Part shown: piece after piece, positions 1 through 6,916 of the stretch
Layout: the number at the start of each line of letters is the position of its first letter
Numbering within the stretch: the stretch's first letter is position 1
Origin: a virus
Direction: 5' to 3' (one strand)
IMG/VR virus record: IMGVR_UViG_3300015263_000754
Coordinates: 1-29,945 of that record
Length of the DNA stretch: 29,945 bases
Notes under the pieces: model-generated
Told to the model about the DNA's origin: nothing
Seen by the model: only the letters and a program-made list of their open reading frames with translations
Databases searched by the model: none
Position numbers and translations under genes: made by a program

Positions 1-6
1 GGACAT
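1..6 (-). CDS. First two codons of a gene running off the left edge
   Basis: Only ATG-TCC of this minus-strand gene lies in the window. The start is supported by an AGGAG ribosome binding site at 13-17 with six bases of spacing, and by a perfect TATAAATA late box at 32-39. It is therefore probably a late (virion) gene. In T4 the gene after gp23 is the vertex protein gp24, but nothing here shows that this gene is gp24. Confidence 0.45.
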
Positions 7-31
7 ATAATACTCCTATCTATGTATTAAG

Positions 32-39
32 TATTTATA
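32..39 (-). promoter_or_regulatory. T4-type late promoter box (TATAAATA)
   Basis: The plus strand reads TATTTATA, giving a perfect TATAAATA on the minus strand, 26 bases upstream of the ATG at 4-6. This is the gp55-dependent -10 element known from T4-type phages. Confidence 0.6.
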
Positions 40-86
40 CCATTCGTTGGGAATAATAGGTTTATATTGTGGTGAAATACTGATTT

Positions 87-428
87 TTATGATCTTTCAG
101 TTTCGCGGGTGTTTTTAAGAAGCCATTTTTGAAGTTTTAATGATTGCCAATAGGTTGAATGGTCTTCAGAATCTATATCGGGACTAACACCTTCAAATAT
201 TATTTTTATAGGGGTGGGTTCATCTATATTTCTATAGACCCATTCAATAATAATTTTTTGGTTAGGTTTCAGATTTACCTGTTCCTTTTCATCTTTACTT
301 TCACCAATAACAAGCTTACAATACTTTTTTACAGTATATTCTTTAACTTGTTTAGGAGTTACTGCAATAGCTTCTCTTAGCTTTTCTTTGGAATCAAGAT
401 ACTCTTTGAAAGTAAGTTTCATTACCAT
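87..428 (-). CDS. Small hypothetical protein, possible internal head protein
   Basis: I do not recognise this 113-residue, charged, soluble-looking protein. The open frame extends up to 479, but the late box at 461-468 would start transcription downstream of that first codon. I therefore place the start at the ATG at 428, which has a GGA nine bases upstream; an ATG two codons later (422) is also possible. The N-terminus contains MKLTFKEYLD, resembling the short M-K-x-x-x-E-[FY] peptides that target T4 internal proteins and Alt to the prohead. It is followed by KLRE-A, which fits the (I/L)-x-E cleavage rule of the gp21 protease. It lies two genes downstream of the capsid gene with its own late promoter. 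The packaging role is an inference only; no enzymatic domain is visible. Confidence 0.65.
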   Translation of the reverse strand: MVMKLTFKEYLDSKEKLREAIAVTPKQVKEYTVKKYCKLVIGESKDEKEQVNLKPNQKIIIEWVYRNIDEPTPIKIIFEGVSPDIDSEDHSTYWQSLKLQKWLLKNTRETERS

Positions 429-460
429 TACGAAAGTTCCATTGTTATTATTATTAAGAT

Positions 461-468
461 TATTTATA
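461..468 (-). promoter_or_regulatory. T4-type late promoter box (TATAAATA)
   Basis: Perfect TATAAATA on the minus strand, between the GNAT-like gene (ends 499) and the small hypothetical gene starting at 428. It decides that gene's start, because the upstream in-frame ATG at 479 lies before the promoter. Confidence 0.6.
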
Positions 469-498
469 TTAGTTATCAATATTCGTGTAAAAAATATG

Positions 499-858
499 TT
501 ACATTGGATTTCTATACATTAATTCGGATATTGCAAAGTCTTTATTTCTTCCCTTATTTTCAACAAATCCAAATCGTTTATAAAATTTTATTAACCTTGA
601 ACGCGACGTAGTTCCATGTCTAGAATCTTGAAGTCCTGGGGTAAGAACTATCATCTTTCTATGCACATCTGCATAATTTACAAGGTCTGCCATAACAGCA
701 GAACCAATCCCCATTTTACGGTTGGCTTTTGGAACTTCAAACATACTAAGAGTTATAATATTACCAGTTTCATAAACATGAAATGCGGTTAAGTCATATT
801 TAGCCTTGGTTTGTTCTGCAAATTCGCTTATAGATTCAAATAATTCTGATAGTCTCAT
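499..858 (-). CDS. GNAT-family N-acetyltransferase
   Basis: This 119-residue protein has the layout of a small GNAT acetyltransferase, which transfers an acetyl group from acetyl-CoA to an amine. The stretch RKMGIGSAV (about residues 47-55) is the acetyl-CoA pyrophosphate-binding motif R-x-x-G-x-G/A. It is followed by a helix, a second strand (MIVLTPG) and the usual C-terminal FYKRFGFVE motif (about residues 91-99). The substrate is unknown. The first residues, MRLSELFES, are unusual for GNAT enzymes: they resemble a T4 capsid-targeting peptide with a gp21-type cleavage site (L-F-E then S). No Shine-Dalgarno sequence precedes the ATG, and overlapping late-promoter-like boxes run right up to it. 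It lies just downstream of the capsid gene terminator. The fold call is firm; the role is not. Confidence 0.8.
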   Translation of the reverse strand: MRLSELFESISEFAEQTKAKYDLTAFHVYETGNIITLSMFEVPKANRKMGIGSAVMADLVNYADVHRKMIVLTPGLQDSRHGTTSRSRLIKFYKRFGFVENKGRNKDFAISELMYRNPM

Positions 859-871
859 ATTTATATTTATT
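858..871 (-). promoter_or_regulatory. Overlapping late-promoter-like boxes abutting a start codon
   Basis: On the minus strand AATAAATA (871-864) overlaps TATAAATA (865-858), and the second box runs into the ATG of the GNAT-like gene at 858. Only the distal box could place a transcript start at or near the ATG, implying an almost leaderless message. The region is AT-rich, so chance is possible. Confidence 0.35.
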
Positions 872-884
872 TTTCAGGCAATAA

Positions 885-911
885 AAAAAGCCACCCGAAG
901 GTGGCTTTTTT
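885..911 (-). terminator. Rho-independent terminator after the capsid gene
   Basis: The stem GCCACC (890-895) pairs with GGTGGC (900-905) across a CGAA loop (TTCG on the minus strand, a very stable tetraloop). A-runs and T-runs on both sides make it symmetric. It lies 25 bases past the stop codon of gene 23 and ends the gp22-gp23 transcript. Confidence 0.92.
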
Positions 912-935
912 GTGTTACATCCATGTAACTTGCGA

Positions 936-2399
936 TTAAGCAAGGTCAAGGTTAGCAACGTTGATCTTACCGTAGTAGTCAGCGCTGTTACCAAGAGATG
1001 TTTGTGTTGTAGTGAATACGGCTTTACCGTAACGTGTCATAAGACTTACAACTGGCTGGAATGTAGTTGGGTTAACAACAACACCAGATGACATCAATGG
1101 AATGTATGGGCAGTAGAAGTAACCAGTATCAGTTTCTCCATTTCCGCCTTTATAACCAACAAGGATTGTATCTGAAGCTTGACCCATTGGTGAAGTAGCT
1201 CCACCGAGATCAAGACCAGCACCTGCTTGGTTCCAAAGATAGCTATAAACCTTAATTGTACCGTTAAGTGTACCAACCATCATTGTGTTGTTTGGACCTT
1301 TAAAGCTACCATCAACAGCTGGTGCGAAGACTGACTTAGCAGCAGACTGAAGAATAGAAACGATAAGAGGTGAAACAACGATGAAGTTACCAGCACCACG
1401 ACGTGTTTTACGTGCAATTTCGTTTGCTACACGATTGATGATAACACCAAGGTTAGCAAGACGGTCACCTACATAAGCAGGCGCGTAGTTACCAGCACTG
1501 AAACCATATACACCAGTACCAGCACCGTCAAACGTGTCAACAGTACCTGCAAGTGCAAGAAGATCAGTGATGATTTCTTGGTCAATTTCCTGAACGATTT
1601 CAGCAGACAAAGCCTGTGTCATTTCTGATTCAAGATCAAGACCGTGCTGTGCATTAAGATCTTGCATAGCTTCGATTGTCCATCCAGCTTGGAGCTTACG
1701 GCTTCCAGCTTCAACAGACTGACTTACAACGTCCATAGTCATCTTACGACCACCAGAACCTTCGATGAAGCTACCAGAACCACCCCAAACAGAACCTGCA
1801 ACTACTTGACCAAGTGCGTTTGTGTAACCAGTGTTACCAGCAGATGCGCCAAGGCTTGAAGGCCATGCATGACCATCAGCGTTAAGTCCAGTGATACCTG
1901 TTGTTGTAGTATCAGCATTATCAATAGCACCTGCACCCGCTGGTTGATCAGCAGCTGGACCAGCAACTTCTGGTGAGCCTGTGTTAGGACCAGCAGCGCC
2001 AGAATACCATTGACGAATTGGTGAACTATTACCAAATACTTCATCATCTACCGCAATTGCGCCTGGAAGACCAAATGGGTTAGCGTGTGTAGTATTAGCA
2101 ACAGCTTCTGCGTAACGATAACGCAACGTGTAAACCAGACCAACTGGACCAGTCATTGGCTGTACACCAACAAGTTCTGTAGCAATTGTGCCTGGAATGA
2201 TACGACGGATCATTGGGATTAAGATTTTACGAAATCCAGCAATGTCGTGTGCTTGTGTAGAGCCTGCTGCCGCAGATTCAGCAATCATTTGCTGCTTCTG
2301 GTTTTCAAGCAAAGGTGCTACAACCTTTTGTTTTTGTGCGGAAAGACCTTCAAGCAATGCTGCTTTAGTTTCTGACCAATTTTCGAAAAGTTCATTCAT
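936..2399 (-). CDS. 23: Major capsid protein gp23
   Basis: This 487-residue protein is the main head shell subunit of T4-type phages (T4 gp23 is 521 residues). Recognisable family segments include RRIIPG...GVQPMTGPVG near residues 64-85, the QSVEAGSRKLQAGWTIE region near 230, ARKTRRGAGNFIV near 335 and the C-terminal MTRYGKAV. The N-terminal 41 residues form a charged, helical assembly domain ending in IAE-S, which matches the (I/L)-x-E cleavage rule of the gp21 protease; maturation would begin the mature protein near Ser42. The ATG at 2399 has a strong GAGGAG site seven bases upstream. It is the last gene of the gp22-gp23 unit and is followed at once by a strong terminator, fitting very high late expression. 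Confidence 0.97.
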   Translation of the reverse strand: MNELFENWSETKAALLEGLSAQKQKVVAPLLENQKQQMIAESAAAGSTQAHDIAGFRKILIPMIRRIIPGTIATELVGVQPMTGPVGLVYTLRYRYAEAVANTTHANPFGLPGAIAVDDEVFGNSSPIRQWYSGAAGPNTGSPEVAGPAADQPAGAGAIDNADTTTTGITGLNADGHAWPSSLGASAGNTGYTNALGQVVAGSVWGGSGSFIEGSGGRKMTMDVVSQSVEAGSRKLQAGWTIEAMQDLNAQHGLDLESEMTQALSAEIVQEIDQEIITDLLALAGTVDTFDGAGTGVYGFSAGNYAPAYVGDRLANLGVIINRVANEIARKTRRGAGNFIVVSPLIVSILQSAAKSVFAPAVDGSFKGPNNTMMVGTLNGTIKVYSYLWNQAGAGLDLGGATSPMGQASDTILVGYKGGNGETDTGYFYCPYIPLMSSGVVVNPTTFQPVVSLMTRYGKAVFTTTQTSLGNSADYYGKINVANLDLA

Positions 2400-2440
2400 T
2401 AGTTTTCTCCTCAGAAAAATGAAATTAAAAGTTAATTATT

Positions 2441-3421
2441 TTATTCAATACCTGCAAGCTTCTTGTAGTAAGCAATCTGTGCTTTATGTGATGAATCACT
2501 TTCTATCACGATTTCTTCTTCCTTGTCGCCTGTGATTATTACGCCTTCTTCGATTTTTTCATCTTCGTCGTCTTCGTCGTCTTCTTTATTAGACTTCTTA
2601 GATTTCTTAGATTTCTTATCGTCTTCGTCGTCATCATCTTCGTCTTTTTCTTTTTTACTCTCAGCTAGTACTGAACCTTCCTTCTCTGAGGTTTCACGGA
2701 GTACGCGACCAATAAAGGTCTTATATCCTTCTTCCAAATGTTCCGTGTCAACATTACGGAGGATTGCTTCCATCACTTCACGCTGGCGGCCAGTGAGAGG
2801 TGATAAAACTTGTTCCATTGCAATTTCACGTTCAATTTCTTTACGCTTAGATTCAGATTCAGCAAGTGCTTCTTCTGCGTCACGTAAACGTTCTTGTGTT
2901 TCACGCAATGAAATTTCAGCCGAATCTTCATCGGCATATGAAGCCACAAATTCTTCAGCAAATGCTTCAAATACGCGGCGTCCGAAATCATTCTTACGAA
3001 CTGTGTCAAGGTCTTCACGCAATTCTTCAATTTCAGCAGCAAGGCGGATTTCAAGGAATGCATCAACTTTTTCTACAAGTTCCATCAAGTCATCTTTTAA
3101 CTCGTCTGACATTGCTGCTTTAGCTTCAACTAATTTTTCAGCATATTCAGCTTCAATATCACGAAAACGTTCGATATCTTCTTTGAGTTCTTCGACTTCT
3201 TTAGCAAGAAATTCTGTAACCTTAGAATCGACAGCTTCAATAAGCTGATCGCGTTCTATAACCCACTGTTCTGTGAGTTCTGCACGAACGTCTGCCGCAG
3301 CGTCATCCTTGGCAACAGCAATCGCTTCGTCCAATTTAGTTTGGAAAGCACTTTCTAAATCTTTTTTAGTTTCTTCAGATAGTACTTCTGCTTCCAATAA
3401 TTTTTGCAGCAGTTCTTCCAT
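2441..3421 (-). CDS. 22: Prohead core scaffolding protein gp22
   Basis: This 326-residue protein occupies the gp22 position between protease gp21 and capsid gp23. It is almost entirely acidic and predicted helical, with long heptad-like coiled-coil stretches, as expected of the internal scaffold that is digested by gp21 during head maturation (T4 gp22 is 269 residues). Near residues 255-290 it has a low-complexity region alternating aspartate/glutamate runs with lysine/serine blocks (KKSKKSKK), encoded by short repeats at about 2560-2650. The ATG at 3421 has a perfect AGGAG site. A terminator and a late-promoter-like box upstream make it the head of its own transcript. Identity rests on position, composition and coiled coil rather than on a catalytic motif. 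Confidence 0.88.
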   Translation of the reverse strand: MEELLQKLLEAEVLSEETKKDLESAFQTKLDEAIAVAKDDAAADVRAELTEQWVIERDQLIEAVDSKVTEFLAKEVEELKEDIERFRDIEAEYAEKLVEAKAAMSDELKDDLMELVEKVDAFLEIRLAAEIEELREDLDTVRKNDFGRRVFEAFAEEFVASYADEDSAEISLRETQERLRDAEEALAESESKRKEIEREIAMEQVLSPLTGRQREVMEAILRNVDTEHLEEGYKTFIGRVLRETSEKEGSVLAESKKEKDEDDDDEDDKKSKKSKKSNKEDDEDDEDEKIEEGVIITGDKEEEIVIESDSSHKAQIAYYKKLAGIE

Positions 3422-3496
3422 TGTTTTTTCTCCTAAAATGTAAGTTAATAATTAAAACTATTTCAATATAAAAAAGTTATAATTTTGCTATGTAAA

Positions 3497-3504
3497 TATT
3501 TATT
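3497..3504 (-). promoter_or_regulatory. Late promoter box (AATAAATA) for gp22-gp23
   Basis: The minus strand reads AATAAATA, one base from TATAAATA and matching the looser NATAAATA form known from T4-like cyanophages. It lies 76 bases upstream of the gp22 start and directly after the terminator of the preceding unit. Confidence 0.5.
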
Positions 3505-3513
3505 TAAATACAC

Positions 3514-3552
3514 AAAAAAGGATTTTGATTTCACTATAAAACCAAAATCCTT
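3514..3552 (-). terminator. Rho-independent terminator after gp21
   Basis: A 10-bp perfect stem (3518-3527 with 3543-3552, AAGGATTTTG / CAAAATCCTT) has a 15-base loop and is followed on the minus strand by a run of six T. It lies 60 bases past the gp21 stop and separates the protease unit from gp22-gp23. Confidence 0.75.
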
Positions 3553-3614
3553 ATTTGTTTCAATAAGTTATAGTATTATAAAAGTTAAAAAATATTTGAA
3601 CTTTTTATAACTTT

Positions 3615-4250
3615 TTATTTTCTTTTAGCAAAAAGCCCTGTATTCAACCACTTTTCTATTTCACGTTTGAAATATTTTTGAGCGGCTGGATCGTGTTTTA
3701 CAGCTTCAGAAAGCTCAAGAATGTTATGTCCATTCTTTGCAAATTCTAAACCTTCAACCACTGTACTTGGATATGCATTCGGTGCAGAAGGTTGTGCAAC
3801 AATATCAACTGTTACAAAATTGAATCCCTGAACACCACCATCTTCCATTACTTGACCAGCACCACGCGATGATACACCAAGTGCAACACCAGAATTCGCA
3901 AGTTCTCTAGCAATATTACCCATAGGGGTATTAAGTAATTTTGCTTTACCAATTGCATTACTTCCTTCAACACGCAATTCTGTAATAACGTGTGAAATAC
4001 GATCAAGATTAATCGTTAATGTTTGTGGATGATCCAGTTCACCAAAAATACCATTTGATTCTTTGATGCGCTGATTGGCCGTTTGTACTGCGGCATTGAT
4101 TTCATTCATTGGATAAAGACGACCGTTACGGTTCTTTATACCACCTTGCATGAAAATACCATTAAGCCACATATGTTGGCCATCTTGGGATGATTCCCTA
4201 ATAAGGCCAGCTTGTGATGGTGTCAATTCTTCAAATAGTAATTGTGTCAT
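3615..4250 (-). CDS. 21: Prohead maturation protease gp21
   Basis: This 211-residue serine protease is the T4 gp21 type (T4 gp21 is 212 residues). It assembles in the prohead core, activates itself and digests the scaffold while trimming the capsid protein. The family motifs are visible: GELDHP with the catalytic histidine at about residue 74, the DRISH stretch behind it, and ALGVSSRGAG with the nucleophilic serine at about 127/128. The ATG at 4250 has an AAGGAAA site seven bases upstream. It begins 10 bases after the small conserved gene and belongs to the gp20-to-gp21 head unit. A strong terminator follows. Confidence 0.95.
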   Translation of the reverse strand: MTQLLFEELTPSQAGLIRESSQDGQHMWLNGIFMQGGIKNRNGRLYPMNEINAAVQTANQRIKESNGIFGELDHPQTLTINLDRISHVITELRVEGSNAIGKAKLLNTPMGNIARELANSGVALGVSSRGAGQVMEDGGVQGFNFVTVDIVAQPSAPNAYPSTVVEGLEFAKNGHNILELSEAVKHDPAAQKYFKREIEKWLNTGLFAKRK

Positions 4251-4260
4251 AGTTGTTTCC

Positions 4261-4482
4261 TTACTCTACTTTTCCAAAGTTATGCTTAGCACGAAGCGCA
4301 AATTCTAATTCATTTTGCTTTTCGTATTCAGCACTACCTTTTTTGTGTGGACCAGATGCTTTAAGTTTGCTAAGCATGGATTTAAGTTCTTCTTGGGTTT
4401 TACCCTCATACTTACCACGTTCTTCTGTATCCATTTTACCGGCTTTTGCCCATTTTTCAGGTAAAAGTTCTTCTAGTAACAT
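4261..4482 (-). CDS. Small conserved head-cluster protein (gp68 position)
   Basis: This 73-residue basic and polar protein sits between the gp67-like genes and gp21, where T4 has gp68. I see no sequence similarity to gp68. The body (E-E-R-G-K-Y-x-G-K-T near residue 20, SGPHKKGSAEYEKQNELEFALRAK near 43-66, split here by no gap) resembles a short domain I recall from many large phages, with no known function. The N-terminus MLLEELLPEKW contains L-P-E, a possible gp21 cleavage site, so it may be a core protein. The start at 4482 has a GGGA site seven bases upstream. Confidence 0.7.
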   Translation of the reverse strand: MLLEELLPEKWAKAGKMDTEERGKYEGKTQEELKSMLSKLKASGPHKKGSAEYEKQNELEFALRAKHNFGKVE

Positions 4483-4509
4483 AAATAAATCCCTTTTTAA
4501 TAGGTTAAA

Positions 4510-4971
4510 TTAAGACTTAGCTGTACCTAGATTGCGGTCACGACCATCATCAAAGTGATCTGGTTTTGGTGTTGGTTCGAGTACTTTAGCAGGCTGTTTA
4601 CCGCCGTGCTTAAATTTAACCTTGTCTTTTTTGTTCATATCAAGGTTTGGATCATCTTTATTTCCATCTGGACGCTTGACTGTTTTCTTACCGCCGTTAT
4701 CGAATTTGACATCGCCTTTAACTTTATCATCCATAACTTTACCAGACATTGCAAATGCTTGGTCGCGTGTTTGTTCTTCAAGTTCTTCGTCAGAAACTTC
4801 TTCAACTGCTTCTTCACCCATGATTATTTCACGAGTTTTAAGTTGAAGATAATCGTGTAAATGTTCACCAGCTTTTTCAGCATCACCAGAAATAAGAGAT
4901 TCAAGCATCTTGCTGATTGCTTCTTTCTTAATTTCAGTTGCTGTAAGTTCTTTTTTGTCACCCCTAGCCAT
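4510..4971 (-). CDS. gp67-like prohead core protein, long paralogue
   Basis: This 153-residue acidic protein lies in the gp67 (core protein) position between gp20 and gp21. I start it at ATG 4971 (MARGDKKEL), with GAGGA about eight bases upstream, rather than at the earlier in-frame codon. Residues about 18-55 (KMLESLISGD...HLHDYLQLK) match the neighbouring 58-residue protein closely, so the two are tandem paralogues. The C-terminal half is different: two short repeats, KFDNGGKK and KFKHGGKQ, sit among lysine, aspartate and proline residues. T4 gp67 is a short acidic core protein. The role is inferred from position and composition. Confidence 0.75.
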   Translation of the reverse strand: MARGDKKELTATEIKKEAISKMLESLISGDAEKAGEHLHDYLQLKTREIIMGEEAVEEVSDEELEEQTRDQAFAMSGKVMDDKVKGDVKFDNGGKKTVKRPDGNKDDPNLDMNKKDKVKFKHGGKQPAKVLEPTPKPDHFDDGRDRNLGTAKS

Positions 4972-4975
4972 TTTA

Positions 4976-5152
4976 TTATTCCTCATCGTTTGTAATTGTA
5001 GTATCGGGTTCTTCAACTACTTGTTCATCTCCATGAATTACTTCTTGCATCTTGCCTTGTAAATAATCATGAAAATGCACTTCAGCTTGTTCACCCTTAT
5101 CATTGATCAAATTATCAAGCATTTTATTAAGTGCTTCTTTGTCACTAGACAT
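4976..5152 (-). CDS. gp67-like prohead core protein, short paralogue
   Basis: This 58-residue acidic protein begins MSSDKEALNKMLDNLI and ends TITNDEE. An AGGAG site lies seven bases before the ATG at 5152. The stop codon is four bases from the next gene's ATG, so translation is probably coupled. Its core (KMLDNLI...HFHDYLQGK, then a glutamate-rich tail) aligns with the first half of the downstream 153-residue protein. It is the first gene after portal gp20, exactly the position of T4 gene 67, and is similarly short and acidic. The coding call is strong. The core-protein role is inferred from synteny. Confidence 0.75.
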   Translation of the reverse strand: MSSDKEALNKMLDNLINDKGEQAEVHFHDYLQGKMQEVIHGDEQVVEEPDTTITNDEE

Positions 5153-5182
5153 AAGTGTCTCCTTTATTTATGTGATTTATTA

Positions 5183-5190
5183 TATTTATG
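5183..5190 (-). promoter_or_regulatory. Possible late promoter box (CATAAATA)
   Basis: CATAAATA on the minus strand, 31 bases upstream of the short gp67-like gene and just past the gp20 stop. It fits NATAAATA but is not the perfect T4 sequence. Confidence 0.4.
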
Positions 5191-5197
5191 TAACTTT

Positions 5198-6844
5198 TTA
5201 CACACCTGGCGTGTTACCACCCGCTGGTGGTGGGGTTCCGCCAGCAGCGCCTGCGGCAGTTGGTTCACCACCAATACCTAATTCTGCACCACCGAATCCG
5301 CCACCTAGGGCACCAGCGCCGCCCATTGGCATACCTTCTTCAGGTGTACCATAAATTAATTGCAAATCTTTAGGATCTTTACTATCTGGATCAATACCCA
5401 ATTCTTCACGTTTTAGACGTTCATTGGTTATTAATTCTTCATCAGACATTTGTAAATAGCGTTTCAATGCGAATCGCTTAGACATATAATTTAAACCATC
5501 TGGTGTTGTGTATGCACTAAGTAACTGACTATCAAGTTCAAGTTGACGATATTTACCAAAGTTTGAAGGCTCTGGGAGTATTACACGATACATCGATTCA
5601 TCAATGCGAATATTTGTTTTACGCAAAAATTCTTTAAATTCGGCATCTAAAGTTTCTTCAATAAAACCTTGTAGCCTTTCAATATATAAAGCGAATCTAA
5701 GTTCTTGGATATATGCAATACCCACCTTTCCATCATTCCATATTTGACCACCTTCTTGTTGTTCAATCATATATGAAACTGGAACTTTCAAACCACGCCA
5801 TACTTTACGTTGAAAATATTCCAAATCTGACAATTCACCAAGACCTTGACCACCAGGTAAAGTATCGACCCGTGAACCACGACCGTCTGGACGTGATGCA
5901 AAGAAAAAATCTTCATTCATTGAATGTGGATTATAAACAGAATCAACTTCATTTTGTCCACCATTTATAGTTGGAATCTTTTTCTGTTTAATCTCATTTT
6001 TAATACCTTCGAGATATTGTTTTACGCGTTGCGGTGGCATTTTACCAACGTCAATATAAAATACACGACGTTCTGGTGCACGTTGTACGCGGTAAATAAT
6101 AACAGCATCTTCTAATAATTCTTTTTGTTTGTGTGAACGATAAACAGGACGAAGAACAGATTCACCAAATGGTTGAGTATCTGCCATATCATCACTTAAT
6201 GTGAAACGTACCATATCTTTCGCTGGTATTATTTCACTTTCTGTACCGTTGCCATTTGGCTTTCCACCGATTGGCATAGAATAGCCTGCAACTTTAGGTC
6301 TTTCAACATCCTTTTTAATCTGCCATGCTATAACTTTCGTCGCATCAGTTTCATCAACAACAGCAGCGATAACATTCTTAGGATGAATAAATTCCCATCT
6401 GTCTTTTATTTTTTTACCCTTTTTAAAAAATACATCACCATATTTTATAGTTAACCGTGCAATACTATAAAGACGATTTGGAAATTTATGCAATTGCGCC
6501 CAGCGACGAAGAGCCGCTTTTAATGTTAAAACAGCAACACTTTCAACGTTGTCTTCATCTTCAGTTAATATATCAATTAATAATGGTTCTTTAGTTTTTG
6601 GGTTATTACCTGTCATTTCTTCGGCTATCGTATCAAGGGCGCGTGATACTTCAATATCATTATCCATAAGGTCATATTCGCGATATCGCGTCATTCGCGA
6701 TGCCGAACCTTGGACTAACCTTTGGTACCATGTGTAATTATTATATGCACCTGCGTCAGCCATTTCCTGGCTATCGGTCATTTTTACACTGGTAGGTTGT
6801 GGGGTTACAACCTTAAAATATCCTGTCCATTTTGCTGTCGTCAT
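5198..6844 (-). CDS. 20: Portal vertex protein gp20
   Basis: This 548-residue protein is the dodecameric portal that nucleates prohead assembly and forms the DNA gate (T4 gp20 is 524 residues). The family signature runs through the chain: MTRYREYDLMDNDIEVSRALD near residues 51-72, the KYGDVFFKK segment near 135, APERRVFYIDVGKMPP near 255, DTLPGGQGLGEL near 325, then VPVSYM and EGGQIW near 350-370. The C-terminus is glycine-, proline- and alanine-rich (about the last 50 residues) and probably disordered. A perfect late box lies 33 bases upstream. The ribosome site is weak (AAAAGAAAA). Confidence 0.96.
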   Translation of the reverse strand: MTTAKWTGYFKVVTPQPTSVKMTDSQEMADAGAYNNYTWYQRLVQGSASRMTRYREYDLMDNDIEVSRALDTIAEEMTGNNPKTKEPLLIDILTEDEDNVESVAVLTLKAALRRWAQLHKFPNRLYSIARLTIKYGDVFFKKGKKIKDRWEFIHPKNVIAAVVDETDATKVIAWQIKKDVERPKVAGYSMPIGGKPNGNGTESEIIPAKDMVRFTLSDDMADTQPFGESVLRPVYRSHKQKELLEDAVIIYRVQRAPERRVFYIDVGKMPPQRVKQYLEGIKNEIKQKKIPTINGGQNEVDSVYNPHSMNEDFFFASRPDGRGSRVDTLPGGQGLGELSDLEYFQRKVWRGLKVPVSYMIEQQEGGQIWNDGKVGIAYIQELRFALYIERLQGFIEETLDAEFKEFLRKTNIRIDESMYRVILPEPSNFGKYRQLELDSQLLSAYTTPDGLNYMSKRFALKRYLQMSDEELITNERLKREELGIDPDSKDPKDLQLIYGTPEEGMPMGGAGALGGGFGGAELGIGGEPTAAGAAGGTPPPAGGNTPGV

Positions 6845-6876
6845 ATTAATTTTCTTTTAGTTGTTATATGTTAGTG

Positions 6877-6884
6877 TATTTATA
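6877..6884 (-). promoter_or_regulatory. T4-type late promoter box (TATAAATA) for gp20
   Basis: Perfect TATAAATA on the minus strand in the 72-base gap between the tape-measure-like gene and gp20. Confidence 0.7.
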
Positions 6885-6916
6885 AGCATCAAAAATGGGC
6901 TAACTATACGAAAGGG

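Noticed and set aside
2523-3248. Long plus-strand open frame, serine-rich, opposite gp22
   Set aside because: It is the mirror of the acidic gp22 codons (GAA/GAT read backwards as serine codons). It has no credible ribosome site and the opposite strand is clearly coding.
4480-4487. CATAAATA on the plus strand
   Set aside because: It points into the head genes from the wrong side, with no plus-strand gene following; chance in AT-rich DNA.
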